Assembly: GCA_015060905.1 (NCBI GenBank)
Contig: SUXQ01000006.1
Coordinates: 62,001-126,000 of the forward strand
DNA length: 64,000 nucleotides
Source: Bacteroidales bacterium
Lineage (GTDB): Bacteria > Bacteroidota > Bacteroidia > Bacteroidales > Bacteroidaceae
Direction of reading: 5' to 3'
A program made the translations under genes and the position numbers. This document shows positions 18,031 through 27,382 of the stretch, piece by piece. The number at the start of each line of letters is the position of its first letter. Positions within the stretch are counted from its first letter, which is position 1. The notes beneath the pieces were generated by a model, which was given only the letters and a program-made list of their open reading frames with translations, made no database searches and was not told where the DNA came from.

Positions 18031-20088
18031 ATGATGGATGTGATGAATTTAAGTAACCTGTTTCCGATTACAGACACCACGTGGATATTTTTCTTGGTGT
18101 TGTGTATAATATTGTTTGCGCCTATTTTATTTACCAAAATGCGTCTGCCGCACATCATTGGCATGATTTTTGCCGGATTGTTGATTGGTCCGCATGGGTT
18201 TAATATTTTGGCATATGACAGCAGTTTCGAACTATTTGGTGACGTGGGACTTTACTACATAATGTTCCTTGCCAGCCTCGAAATTAATATGCAGGAGATG
18301 AAAATGGCTAAGGGTGGTGCTATTTTATTGGGTCTTACGGCGTTTATATTCCCTCTTGCCATAGGAGTCGTAGCAAATGTAACCATACTCAATTATGGCC
18401 TTGCAGCGTCGGTGCTGTTGGCGAGTATGTATGCTTCGCACACGCTTATTGCCTATCCTATTGTTGCTCGTTACGGCCTTTCGCGTCTGCGTTGCGTGAA
18501 TTTTGCTGTTGGCGGAACTATTGTGACAGACACGCTTACGCTGTTTGTGCTTGCGGTTATCGGCGGAATGTATAAGGGTGAAACGGGTGCATGGTTCTTG
18601 CCGTTGCTGCTTGTTAAGATGGTGCTTTTGACGCTTGCGATAATGATTGTGTTTCCGCGTGTGGCACGATTCTTCTTCAGAAAATACAACGACGGAATAA
18701 TTCAGTATATATTTGTAATGGCAATGCTTTTTTTGGGTGCCGGTCTTATGGAACTTGTGGGCATGGAGGGTATTCTGGGTGCCTTTATTACGGGTATTGC
18801 CTTGAACAGGCTCATTCCCCGGTCGTCGCCATTGATGAAGCATATTGAGTTTGTGGGAAATGCTATTTTTATTCCTTACTTCTTGATAGGGGTGGGCATG
18901 ATTATTAATCTAAAGGTGCTTTTGGGCGGCGGTAACGCTCTGATGGTGGCGGGTATCATGATTGCTATTGCTCTCTTCGGTAAATGGCTCGCTTCGCTTA
19001 TTACTCAAAAGGCATATGGAATGTCAGGCGACGAACGTCGATTGATGTTCGGTCTTAGTAATGCTCAGGCTGCTGCAACGCTTGCTGCGGTGCTGGTGGG
19101 TTACAATATTATTCTCGAGGATGGCTCGCGTCTGTTGAACGATGATGTGCTTAACGGTACTATTGTGCTTATTCTTGTCACATGTGTCGTAAGTTCTATA
19201 ATTACAGAGACTGCGTCGCGTAAAATAACTGTTTCGGGTGAGGTTGTTGAAAAACCTGTCGATACTGCCGATAAGACTCTTATAAGTCTTGCTAACCCCG
19301 GAATGGTCGATAGGCTTATGAATCTTGCGTTTATGTTGCGCAAAGAGAATTCCAAGATTCCTCTTTCGGCTGTGAATGTAGTGCTTGACGAGGATGAGGC
19401 GCAGATGGCGCGTGGTGCAAAGATTCTCGATCATGCGTCGGATATTGCTGCATCGGTAAATGTGCAGTTGCTTACCAAACTGCGACTCACTACAAATATT
19501 TCGCATGGTATTATTCACGAAATGAAAGAGAATGGGTACAGTGAACTTATCGTCGGATTCCACGAAAAATCCTCGCCGAATGACTTTTTCCTCGGCACAG
19601 TGCTTCCCGAACTTCTCACAGGTCTCTACTGTCAGATAATAATGGCGCGTCTGACAATGCCCATAAATACAATAAGATGCATACATATAACTTTCCCTGC
19701 AAAGACCGAGTTTGAGGCGGGATTCTTCCATTGGGTAGAGCAGACTGAGCGTTTGGCTGTGGGGTTGGGCTGCCGCATAAAGTATCATGGTCACATAGAT
19801 ACTATGAATCTGATAAAGAAACATATAAAGCATACAAAAAGTCAAGTGCGTGCCGAGTTTTACGAAACAGACGGCGGCAACGACCTTAAACGTATATCCG
19901 AACTTGTCAATCCCGACCATCTGCTGATTGTTGTCAGTGCCCGTCGCGGTTCAATATCGTTCCGCCCGTCGCTCGATCACATATTCACGCAGATACAGCG
20001 CAACTACACAGGTCGCAGCATTCTGCTCATTTATCCGAATGGTTATTCTATAGACACGGACATGACAGAAATGCCGCCGACAATGTAG
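18031..20088 (+). CDS. Cation:proton antiporter (CPA2 family) with C-terminal soluble domain
   Basis: A 685-residue protein. The first about 385 residues form 11-13 membrane helices of the Na+/H+ exchanger fold (LPHIIGMIFAGLLIGPHGFN, VGMEGILGAFITGIALNRLI, LSNAQAAATLAAVLVGYNII). The remaining about 290 residues are soluble and resemble tandem universal-stress-protein-like domains (NPDHLLIVVSARRGSISF), which could regulate transport. It probably exchanges Na+ or K+ for protons in the inner membrane. It follows the DUF3078 gene by 21 bases and converges on a GadC-like permease 7 bases away. Confidence 0.85.
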   Translation: MMDVMNLSNLFPITDTTWIFFLVLCIILFAPILFTKMRLPHIIGMIFAGLLIGPHGFNILAYDSSFELFGDVGLYYIMFLASLEINMQEMKMAKGGAILLGLTAFIFPLAIGVVANVTILNYGLAASVLLASMYASHTLIAYPIVARYGLSRLRCVNFAVGGTIVTDTLTLFVLAVIGGMYKGETGAWFLPLLLVKMVLLTLAIMIVFPRVARFFFRKYNDGIIQYIFVMAMLFLGAGLMELVGMEGILGAFITGIALNRLIPRSSPLMKHIEFVGNAIFIPYFLIGVGMIINLKVLLGGGNALMVAGIMIAIALFGKWLASLITQKAYGMSGDERRLMFGLSNAQAAATLAAVLVGYNIILEDGSRLLNDDVLNGTIVLILVTCVVSSIITETASRKITVSGEVVEKPVDTADKTLISLANPGMVDRLMNLAFMLRKENSKIPLSAVNVVLDEDEAQMARGAKILDHASDIAASVNVQLLTKLRLTTNISHGIIHEMKENGYSELIVGFHEKSSPNDFFLGTVLPELLTGLYCQIIMARLTMPINTIRCIHITFPAKTEFEAGFFHWVEQTERLAVGLGCRIKYHGHIDTMNLIKKHIKHTKSQVRAEFYETDGGNDLKRISELVNPDHLLIVVSARRGSISFRPSLDHIFTQIQRNYTGRSILLIYPNGYSIDTDMTEMPPTM

Positions 20089-20095
20089 TATCCTG

Positions 20096-21556
20096 TTATT
20101 TTTTCTCCTCCCAATGGAAAGGCTCGAATGTGGAACTTTTATCTACCCATCCGGGCTTTCGGGCAGCGTATATAATAAAAGGTGCGACAACAACCACTAT
20201 ACAGCCAATCGTCAACACTGCGTACCACACAACGTTGCTGCCTATCGCTATTTGCGCCGGGGGGATGAAACTAAGCACAAAGGCAAGCAGACTGCCCAAA
20301 AATCCCATTCCTGCAACCACCCACATGAGCATATTGCCACTTTTCCCTATGCGGAAAGGACGCTCGCTGTTTTTCATGCTGTATCTCAGGTAGATGGCAG
20401 CGGCAAACATAAGCAGGTACATTATAAGGTACAAAAGCACAGTCAGTTGCGAAAGAATCTGATAGAAACTCTGCACCGAGGGCATCACCACAAAAAGCAG
20501 GCTCAGCAACGTGACAGCCGCACCCTGCAGCAACAAAATATTCTTCTGCACCCCAATCTTATTCTCCTTCTGAAAAAACGGTGGCAAATATCCGGCCTTT
20601 CCGACGGCGAAAAGACCTTTTGAGGGGCCCGACACCCACGTAAGCACTCCCGCAAGCACTCCAAAGGCAAGAGCAATGGCAATTATCGGCGACAGCCACG
20701 ATGCATTAACAAATTTAAAATAGTTGTCGAATCCCACCAGCAGACTCTGCGTAAGGTTAATATCCTTCTGCGGAATTATTATACCCAACGAAAAAGTTCC
20801 AAGCACAAAAATAAGCACTGTGATAAGCGCGCCTATGAATATTGCTCGCGGATAGTTACGCGACGAATTTTCCATATCCTTCACATGGATGCCTGTCATC
20901 TCCATTCCTGCATAAAAGAGAAAAATTCCCGAGGCAAGCACCAGATTGTCCAGTTTGGTAATGTCGGGAAAGAACCGCCCATCAAAGTTCATCTGCGACA
21001 CACCGCCCGATGCAAGGTAAATGATTGCAAGCACAATAAGCAGTCCTGCGGGAATAATAGTGCCCACAAGACCACCAATCTTCGCCACCTTACTCACCCA
21101 GCCTAATCCTTTCATTGAAATAAAAGTCGCCAACCAATAAATTATTAGCACTACAGCCAATGTATACATTTTATTCGACGCCAATGCCATATCTTTTGCA
21201 TCGTCAGTGCCGATAAAGGCAAATGCAACGGCTCCGAAAGTAAGCACCGTAGGGTACCAGATGGTACTCTCTATCCACTGCAGCCATATAGCGAGGAATC
21301 CGGCACGTTTACCAAACGCCTCGCCCACCCAGCGGAACACTCCTCCTTGTTTATCCTGAAACATAGCCGCAAGTTCGGCTGCAACAAAGGCAGTAGGGAT
21401 TAAAAAAACTATTGCCGCGAAAAGATAATAAAAAGCCGATGATACTCCATATTCAGCCTCGGCGGGCAGTCCGCGCAACGACACTACGGCCGTCACATTC
21501 ATAATGGCGAGTGTAAATACACCCAATTTAAAGGTTTTTTGAACGTTAGAAGACAT
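20096..21556 (-). CDS. APC-family amino acid permease, GadC-like (glutamate:GABA antiporter)
   Basis: About 486 residues from the ATG at 21554-21556 (MSSNVQKTFKLGVFTLAIMN); an earlier in-frame start would add six residues. It has twelve predicted membrane helices and the APC stretches AVVSLRGLPAEAEYGVSSAF and FQDKQGGVFRWVGEAFGKRA, characteristic of GadC-type exchangers, which import glutamate in exchange for GABA during acid stress. No glutamate decarboxylase or glutaminase gene is beside it, so the substrate pair is inferred from homology only. It follows the B12 uptake genes on the same strand after a 178-base gap with a weak hairpin. Confidence 0.8.
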   Translation of the reverse strand: MSSNVQKTFKLGVFTLAIMNVTAVVSLRGLPAEAEYGVSSAFYYLFAAIVFLIPTAFVAAELAAMFQDKQGGVFRWVGEAFGKRAGFLAIWLQWIESTIWYPTVLTFGAVAFAFIGTDDAKDMALASNKMYTLAVVLIIYWLATFISMKGLGWVSKVAKIGGLVGTIIPAGLLIVLAIIYLASGGVSQMNFDGRFFPDITKLDNLVLASGIFLFYAGMEMTGIHVKDMENSSRNYPRAIFIGALITVLIFVLGTFSLGIIIPQKDINLTQSLLVGFDNYFKFVNASWLSPIIAIALAFGVLAGVLTWVSGPSKGLFAVGKAGYLPPFFQKENKIGVQKNILLLQGAAVTLLSLLFVVMPSVQSFYQILSQLTVLLYLIMYLLMFAAAIYLRYSMKNSERPFRIGKSGNMLMWVVAGMGFLGSLLAFVLSFIPPAQIAIGSNVVWYAVLTIGCIVVVVAPFIIYAARKPGWVDKSSTFEPFHWEEKK

Positions 21557-21681
21557 ATAGAATTTGTTTATCAATTAATAATCATAATTAATAACAGATT
21601 CTAAGTCCTAATGTTTTTTTGACAAATTTTTTTGTTCAAATGGCCTTTGAAGGGAAATTGAAAAAAGAGAAGCATTAAATA

Positions 21682-21728
21682 ATACAACGAGGGTGGTCCA
21701 TGTTTACTTTTGGGTCACCCTTGTGAAT
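21682..21728 (-). terminator. Possible terminator after the B12 uptake operon
   Basis: An imperfect stem (AGGGTG at one side, CACCCT at the other) in the gap past the btuC stop. On the minus strand it is followed by TA-rich sequence, not a clean T run, so termination here is uncertain. Confidence 0.35.
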
Positions 21729-21734
21729 TTAATA

Positions 21735-22763
21735 TTATACCCCTCTGTTTTTCAGCACCACATACAGAATGACAGGCGCGCCCAGCAACGGCGTTACAGC
21801 ACCGAGAGGCACAAGGCCACTCTCGCCGGGCAACTGACAAATTATATTACAGAGCAGAGTCGTTGCGCCACCCAAAATAATAGCCATCGGCAGCAGAATA
21901 CGGTGGTTGTTAGTCCTATGCAGCATACGCGCCACATGAGGAACGGCAAGCCCCACAAAAGTAATAGGGCCGCAATAAGCAGTAACCACTGCCGCAAGAA
22001 GTCCTGTGAGCAGCAGCAACAAGGCACGCACACGCTTAGTCCTTACGCCCAGATTGGCCGCATAGGAATTTCCCAGCAGTAGGGCATTCAAGGGCTTCAT
22101 CATCATCAGCGACAGTACCAATGCAACAACCGAAAATGTGGCAAAAAGAGGCAACTGCTGCAGCGACACTCCGCCGAAATTACCCATTCCCCAAATAAGA
22201 TAAGAGTGCACACCCTCGGCCGTCGAAAAGTAGTTGAGCAACGAAATTACAGACGACGCAAGATAGCTGAGCGACATTCCCGCAATAAGCAGAAAGATAT
22301 TTCCGCGCAACAGCGTCGAGAAAAGAAGAATCACTCCTATTGTAAGAATCGCCCCCAGAAAGGCACCTGCAAGGACAGCCATATACCCTCCGACAGTCAT
22401 ACTGCCCGCAACAAAAGTCCCCTGCATAAGCAGCATCACCACTGCAACGCCAAGGCCCGCGCCACTGTTTATTCCAAAAACCTCGGGTCCTGCAAGCGGA
22501 TTATTGAAAAGCGTCTGCAGCATCAGTCCCGCAGCCGACAGCGACATTCCGCCGAGAAGCGCGACAACCGCCTGTGGCAGACGCGACTGCAAAAGTATCA
22601 ACCGCCAACTTTCGTGTCGCGGCTCGCCGCCTGACAAAATATCGCAAACGTCGGCAAAGGGAATATCCACCGAGCCGAAAAAGATATTTGCGACAAAAAG
22701 CAGTATAGTCACAAGCAGCGCAAGAAGCAAAGGTGCAAAATTTCTACTCTTGCAATTTCTCAT
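21735..22763 (-). CDS. btuC: Cobalamin ABC transporter permease BtuC
   Basis: A 342-residue FecCD/BtuC-type permease of the inner membrane. The start at 22761-22763 (MRNCKSRN) is chosen; it overlaps the end of the btuF-like gene by 20 bases. Ten membrane helices are expected, and family stretches are visible (LRLILLQSRLPQAVVALLGG-like region, NPLAGPEVFGINSGAGLGV, GPITFVGLAVPHVARML). Position as the fourth gene behind a cobalamin riboswitch supports B12 as the substrate over iron or haem. The partner ATPase BtuD is not encoded next to it. Confidence 0.88.
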   Translation of the reverse strand: MRNCKSRNFAPLLLALLVTILLFVANIFFGSVDIPFADVCDILSGGEPRHESWRLILLQSRLPQAVVALLGGMSLSAAGLMLQTLFNNPLAGPEVFGINSGAGLGVAVVMLLMQGTFVAGSMTVGGYMAVLAGAFLGAILTIGVILLFSTLLRGNIFLLIAGMSLSYLASSVISLLNYFSTAEGVHSYLIWGMGNFGGVSLQQLPLFATFSVVALVLSLMMMKPLNALLLGNSYAANLGVRTKRVRALLLLLTGLLAAVVTAYCGPITFVGLAVPHVARMLHRTNNHRILLPMAIILGGATTLLCNIICQLPGESGLVPLGAVTPLLGAPVILYVVLKNRGV

Positions 22764-23871
22764 AGTATCGGAATTTATAATCACCATTAAGTTCGGGGTG
22801 CAGCAGGCAGGCAAGCTCCTCGAGGAGAATATCGGGGCGGAAAGGAGTCTCCTCGTAGAAACGTTTTTTGCTTACATTGCATGCAAAGATACTCTTTTCG
22901 CGGAAAGGACGCAACAGAGTGTACCCCGTAAATTCCTGTTCGAGCGACGAATAACTTTTATCCCTCTCTGCGCCATATTTCACCAGCCACACGTCGGCAC
23001 TGTCGGCACGCGCAAGTACCGTCTCGAACGAAAAGGGCACAGAGCCGCTGCTGCCATTGTCGCCGAAAATATAATCGGCACCCGCGTCACGATAAAGTTG
23101 TCCCATAGTGCTGCAACCACCGGGCATGTACCACGCTGAGCCTGTTTTTAGCTCGCACATCAGTCGGGGACGCGAGGCACACGACGCAACCGATTCTTTC
23201 ACACGCTCGTAATTTTCACACACAGCAAAAAAGAGCGAGTCGGCCCGCGCGCCTACACCCAGCAGACGCCCATAGAAACGCACCCATTCGGCGCATCCGA
23301 GAGGAGAATCCTCCATATAATCGACACACTCTATAAGAGGAACATCCACACGTTCCATTTTCCCGTAGCCACCATTTTTAAAAGGAATTACCCACGCAGC
23401 CTCGGGCGACAGTTGCAGCAGACGTTCGAGATTCACATCCATAGAACTGCCGCAATCGACAATCTTTCCGCCGGAAATTCGCTCGCGCACTTCGGGCACA
23501 GACATATAGCGCGCATCGCACACACCCGAAATTGCATCCACGCATCCGAGCGTTACAAAAAGCTGTGCGTGCAACGTTGCAAAGACCAATTGATTGCTTA
23601 CGGGAGTGCGCAACAGTGTAACCCCCTGCGGAACAGTGAGGGTTGCACTATCCTTCGGCAGAAGCATATATCTGTGCAGAAAAGTACCTTCCTTCCACGG
23701 ATTCTTCACATTTACAAGTGTGTAACCGTCACATTCGACCATCTGTAACAGCGACGAGTGGCGCATAGGCAGTGTGTCACCGCCCGCCGCAAAATCTGCG
23801 GCGGGGGCGACTCTGCCGCACGATTGCAGCATGATGCCTATAAATGTCAAAAATGCTATAAACAGACGCAT
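22744..23871 (-). CDS. btuF: Cobalamin-binding periplasmic lipoprotein, BtuF-like
   Basis: A 375-residue substrate-binding lipoprotein. The signal peptide ends in a lipobox-like MLQSC at about residue 18. The mature protein has the two-lobed PeriplasmicBinding-2 pattern (VTLGCVDAISGVCDARYMSV, LERLLQLSPEAAWVIP, GQLYRDAGADYIFGD). It hands cobalamin from the outer-membrane receptor to the permease. It starts 8 bases after the btuG stop and overlaps btuC, so translation is probably coupled. The assignment rests on riboswitch context plus fold. Confidence 0.82.
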   Translation of the reverse strand: MRLFIAFLTFIGIMLQSCGRVAPAADFAAGGDTLPMRHSSLLQMVECDGYTLVNVKNPWKEGTFLHRYMLLPKDSATLTVPQGVTLLRTPVSNQLVFATLHAQLFVTLGCVDAISGVCDARYMSVPEVRERISGGKIVDCGSSMDVNLERLLQLSPEAAWVIPFKNGGYGKMERVDVPLIECVDYMEDSPLGCAEWVRFYGRLLGVGARADSLFFAVCENYERVKESVASCASRPRLMCELKTGSAWYMPGGCSTMGQLYRDAGADYIFGDNGSSGSVPFSFETVLARADSADVWLVKYGAERDKSYSSLEQEFTGYTLLRPFREKSIFACNVSKKRFYEETPFRPDILLEELACLLHPELNGDYKFRYYEKLQE

Positions 23872-23879
23872 ATATTATT

Positions 23880-24962
23880 CTAATTGCGGAATCTTGCTCC
23901 CGAGGTATAATATCCTACCTCAAATACTCCTTTTTGCTCGCCGGCCGGGCTATATACTCGCATAGTGCCAAAGTCGTTCGCCTCGGGCGAGAATCCAACG
24001 TAAATATCGCCTGTGGCAGGATTAACATCCAACGAATATACACCGTTCATCTTATCGGCCGGGAGTAATTCGCTCTTTTCGCTCGTTGCAACATCCATTT
24101 TGTAAAGTGCCGAATAGTCGTAAGCGTTTGTCGCATAGTTCCAGCTTGCATTAACATAATAAATATATTCTCCACAAGTGGACATAAGCGTAGCATTATC
24201 AGCAATTTTTACAAGCTTCTCGCCGGCAACATCCACACGGTAGATTGCAGGCAAAATATCAGCGTAGTTTCCCGAGTCTATTATATAAACCTCGCCGCCA
24301 CACACTACACTTTGAGCATAAGGGTTGCAGGCATTCTCTTTTATTAATTTCGATTCGCCCGAAGCAACGTTAATCACAGCCACGCTCGGCTCGCCACCGC
24401 CGTAACCTCCCCAATTGGAATTGTTTACAAACAACGAGCCGTTCAGATAGCTGATGCCTTCAGGGTAACTGCCCGAGTATATTTTTGTTATTGAATCGCC
24501 GCTGAGTGCATTGTAAACATAAACATTGCCATCGTAGTTGGTAACATAAACATTCGCACCATCGGTTGCCATATAGCGCGGTTGCGCACCCTCGGCAGTA
24601 TAAGTATATTGACGCACACGCTTGCCCGATTCGTCAAGAATTTCGAGTTTTTGAGAATTACTTACTGTGACGAACAGTTTGTTGCCCACCCACAATAAAT
24701 CCTGTGCAACGTCACCCAGAAGCTCGCCATTTGCTGTGTAAAAAATATCACTGTTGCAGTCGGGCGAAGAGGCTGTTCCCAAGTTTATGTCATACACCTG
24801 CAGGCTCGCATTATTATAGCTCCAGCTACCTTGATTAATTATGTAGCAAGAGGTTGTGCCACCTGTGCCTGCACCACCGCCATTATCATCATCCTCGCTA
24901 CACGACGAGAATGTTACCATACTAAATGCTAAAAGCATCCACAAAAATAAATCCTTTTTCAT
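23880..24962 (-). CDS. btuG: Surface cobalamin-binding beta-propeller lipoprotein BtuG
   Basis: A 360-residue lipoprotein with a lipobox (VTFSSC) followed by an acidic and Gly-rich linker (SEDDDNGGGAGTGG), the kind of signal that sends Bacteroidota lipoproteins to the cell surface. The rest is a YncE/DUF5074-like seven-bladed propeller (GSWSYNNASLQVYDINLG, YMATDGANVYVTNYDGNVYV, SLDVNPATGDIYVGFSPEAN). BtuG proteins bind cobalamin very tightly and cap BtuB. It starts 12 bases after btuB, as in characterised Bacteroides B12 loci. Confidence 0.88.
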   Translation of the reverse strand: MKKDLFLWMLLAFSMVTFSSCSEDDDNGGGAGTGGTTSCYIINQGSWSYNNASLQVYDINLGTASSPDCNSDIFYTANGELLGDVAQDLLWVGNKLFVTVSNSQKLEILDESGKRVRQYTYTAEGAQPRYMATDGANVYVTNYDGNVYVYNALSGDSITKIYSGSYPEGISYLNGSLFVNNSNWGGYGGGEPSVAVINVASGESKLIKENACNPYAQSVVCGGEVYIIDSGNYADILPAIYRVDVAGEKLVKIADNATLMSTCGEYIYYVNASWNYATNAYDYSALYKMDVATSEKSELLPADKMNGVYSLDVNPATGDIYVGFSPEANDFGTMRVYSPAGEQKGVFEVGYYTSGARFRN

Positions 24963-24974
24963 AGTCTACAAATA

Positions 24975-26975
24975 TTATAAGGTTAATATAAATGTTAAAG
25001 CATAGTTGCGTCCGGGCATCGGGTAGTAACGTATAATTTCGTAATTATCGTCGGTGATGTTTTTTGCCTCGACTTTTGCGAGAAGCGTTAGTTTCTTAAA
25101 ATTCCATGTACGTGCAAGCCACAGTGAATGCTCGCCGTAAGATGCAATTTCGTTCGACGGAATATTCCTTGCATTGTAGTAACGCTTGCCGCTCCACAGA
25201 AGAGAGTAACCAAAATCTGCTAAAGGAGTGAGAATAGAAGCATCGACTGCCCCCGAGTGTAGCGGAGTGTAAACTATCTGATGCCCATAGAGCGACGAGC
25301 CTGACGTGCGATTTTCGGCACGCATATAGCTGTACGCCGCCGATAGGTGCAGTTTCGTGCGCGACGGGAGAGAAAAAATGCTTTTTATGTTCACATCCGC
25401 TCCGGCAGTTTCAACATAATCGATGTTACTCATTTTCCAGATAAAAACTGCGGGAACAGCAACAATCTTATCCTTAATTTCGCCACGATAAGCATCGACC
25501 GACACTGTAAGCTCGTCGCACCGGCCGAAAGGATGCGCCGAATATGCCGCACCCACATTATATTGCCGCGTCTTTTCGGGCGCGAGCTTATAATTTCCTA
25601 TCTCTCTATAATAAAGGTCGTTGAAAGTGGGCATACGGAAAATACTCTTATACGAAGCTCGTAAGCAAAAATCAACATCGGCAAACGGGTAGCACGAGAA
25701 AGCCACAGAAGGCGAGAAACGGCTGCGGTCGGGCGCAACGTCACCCACCGGCGCATACTCCGAAGCGTATGTGTGCAACAGCGAGCCTGTCAGCGAAAAT
25801 GCACGATAATTGTAACGCACGCTGACAGCACTCAGCGTCGTCACACGCTCGGGCTCTGCGGGCATTGTAACATGATTATTAGTGGTGCGCAGAGTATTTT
25901 TGAAAATCTCCTCACTCCACGCAAACGACAATCCCCTGACAAAAGATGGGGTCCATTTAAACGTACACGAAAAATCAGTTTCATGCTGGCGGTAACTATC
26001 GACAGATACTGATGCTGCAAGGGGCTCGCGCATACGGTCATAAGCAAGATTATGCTTCAGGGCAAATTTCATTTTCAATGCGGGCGACGGAATATACTCA
26101 TAAAAAAGTTGCCCAAAAGCATTGTACCCTTTCAAGCGGTCGGTCGCAAGAGGGTCATTCACAATAACCCCGCCCGGAAGGCCACGCTCGTATCCGTAGC
26201 CATACATTTTCATGCGCAACAGATGGCGGTCGGATGGTTGCCACGAGAGATTAACCTCGGCACGCGCCTCTTCAACGTCCGTATTTTTGCGTTTCCCGCT
26301 GACAGTAGTCGTAGGATTTTTTATTTTATAAGGATACTCTCCACCCGAATTTACATATTCGCCAAAAGAGGATACTCCCCATCCCTGCCCGAAACTTTTG
26401 GAATATTTTACACTACCTTTATAAGTCTCGAACGACGCGGCACGCACACCCGCCTGCCAATTTCCCGAACGACTGCCATCGGCAGTGCTCTGACTCTCCA
26501 AAGAGACAACTCCGGCAGCCGCAAGCACACGCGCACTCTTGTAAATATCGTCGCCCTGCCCGATGAGAAGTTCCACACCCGCAAGATTCTCGGTAGAGTA
26601 ACGTCCGAGGTCTACCTGTCCACTCTGACAGTCGCCCACAGCAACACCATCGTAAAAAACTGCCGTATGCTGCGCACCCAGCCCTCTGATACTCACAGTT
26701 TTAAGGCCGCCAATGCCACCATAATCCCTGACAGTGACACCACTCATATGCTTAAGAGCATCACCCACAGAGGTTGCACCAATACGCGCAAGTTCATCAG
26801 TCGTCAGACGCTGCAACGGCGAAGAACTTTCGGACGCACCACGCACCGTCGAGCCATTCACCAGCAACGAGTCGAGCAGACGCACATCGCCATTCTGTGC
26901 CATAATGGAACAGAAATGCGGCAAGCATAAAAACAGTCCTGCAACAACAAGGACAACCGCGCGAAAAAATCGCAT
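24975..26975 (-). CDS. btuB: TonB-dependent vitamin B12 receptor BtuB
   Basis: A 666-residue outer-membrane receptor. The start at 26973-26975 leads directly into a signal peptide (MRFFRAVVLVVAGLFLCLPH). The plug domain (about 45-160) includes ATSVGDALKHMSGVTVRDYG and TVSIRGLGAQHTAVFYDGVA; a 22-strand barrel follows and ends in a TonB-receptor-like C-terminus (NITDDNYEIIRYYPMPGRNY). It imports cobalamin using TonB energy. It is the first gene of the operon and its leader carries a cobalamin riboswitch, so expression should fall when B12 is plentiful. Confidence 0.92.
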   Translation of the reverse strand: MRFFRAVVLVVAGLFLCLPHFCSIMAQNGDVRLLDSLLVNGSTVRGASESSSPLQRLTTDELARIGATSVGDALKHMSGVTVRDYGGIGGLKTVSIRGLGAQHTAVFYDGVAVGDCQSGQVDLGRYSTENLAGVELLIGQGDDIYKSARVLAAAGVVSLESQSTADGSRSGNWQAGVRAASFETYKGSVKYSKSFGQGWGVSSFGEYVNSGGEYPYKIKNPTTTVSGKRKNTDVEEARAEVNLSWQPSDRHLLRMKMYGYGYERGLPGGVIVNDPLATDRLKGYNAFGQLFYEYIPSPALKMKFALKHNLAYDRMREPLAASVSVDSYRQHETDFSCTFKWTPSFVRGLSFAWSEEIFKNTLRTTNNHVTMPAEPERVTTLSAVSVRYNYRAFSLTGSLLHTYASEYAPVGDVAPDRSRFSPSVAFSCYPFADVDFCLRASYKSIFRMPTFNDLYYREIGNYKLAPEKTRQYNVGAAYSAHPFGRCDELTVSVDAYRGEIKDKIVAVPAVFIWKMSNIDYVETAGADVNIKSIFSLPSRTKLHLSAAYSYMRAENRTSGSSLYGHQIVYTPLHSGAVDASILTPLADFGYSLLWSGKRYYNARNIPSNEIASYGEHSLWLARTWNFKKLTLLAKVEAKNITDDNYEIIRYYPMPGRNYALTFILTL

Positions 26976-27039
26976 AAAAATAAGATGAAAAATAAATACC
27001 GGCTCGCGTCCTTTCCTCGAGAACAAATGAGCGTTAACT

Positions 27040-27214
27040 TATCTTGCAGGTCTTCTGACTCACCCCGTTCCAATCGCCTTCCCACCCTTAACGGCAGTGG
27101 CAACAGATTGAATGGAACAATCTTGTGGAGCTTACAGCAGCGGGACTGTACAGGAATCTCACCTGTTTCCCTTTTAATCCTCGGCCTCGAAAAAAGCCTT
27201 ATGAGGAACAAGAC
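27040..27214 (-). promoter_or_regulatory. Cobalamin riboswitch
   Basis: On the minus strand the leader contains the conserved core: GGGAAACAGGTGAGATTCC, then ACAGTCCCGCTGCTGTAAGC, and near the 3' end GTCAGAAGACCTGC, which correspond to the B12-box elements. A closing P1 helix can be drawn between 27209-27213 (TCTTG) and 27042-27046 (CAAGA). Binding of adenosylcobalamin is expected to repress btuB-btuG-btuF-btuC. Confidence 0.93.
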
Positions 27215-27217
27215 GCT

Positions 27218-27249
27218 GCAAAGATAGTGCAAGTTGAGAGGAGAACAAA
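27218..27249 (-). promoter_or_regulatory. Promoter of the B12 uptake operon
   Basis: TTTG (27246-27249) and TATCTTTGC (27218-27226) are 19 bases apart on the minus strand, an exact match to consensus spacing. The start site would fall at about 27213, the first bases of the riboswitch. CTTGCAC precedes the -7 box, as at 1787. Confidence 0.85.
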
Positions 27250-27278
27250 ATAAATTCATTTATTTTTTATCCCGAGAC

Positions 27279-27309
27279 GCAGCCTATCTTATCAAAAGAT
27301 AGTGCAAGC
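27279..27309. repeat. Fourth copy of the 31-base palindromic repeat
   Basis: Matches the units at 1848-1970 at 30 of 31 positions (GCAGCC in place of GCCGCC at the left end). The preceding bases (TTTTTTATCCCGAGACGC) also resemble those before the first unit at 1848. As there, it lies about 55 bases upstream of a promoter bearing CTTGCACTATCTTTGC. Confidence 0.85.
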
Positions 27310-27382
27310 CGCTGTTTATAAAAAAATGCGACAACCCCCAAACGAAGATTATCGCAATTATTGTATAGAAAAGTGATTGAAA

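Noticed and set aside
19024-19920. 298-codon minus-strand frame within the antiporter gene
   Set aside because: It is antisense to a clear antiporter soluble domain and lacks start context or domain features.
20096-21556. A complete glutamate-dependent acid resistance locus
   Set aside because: Only the antiporter-like gene is present; no glutamate decarboxylase or glutaminase lies next to it.
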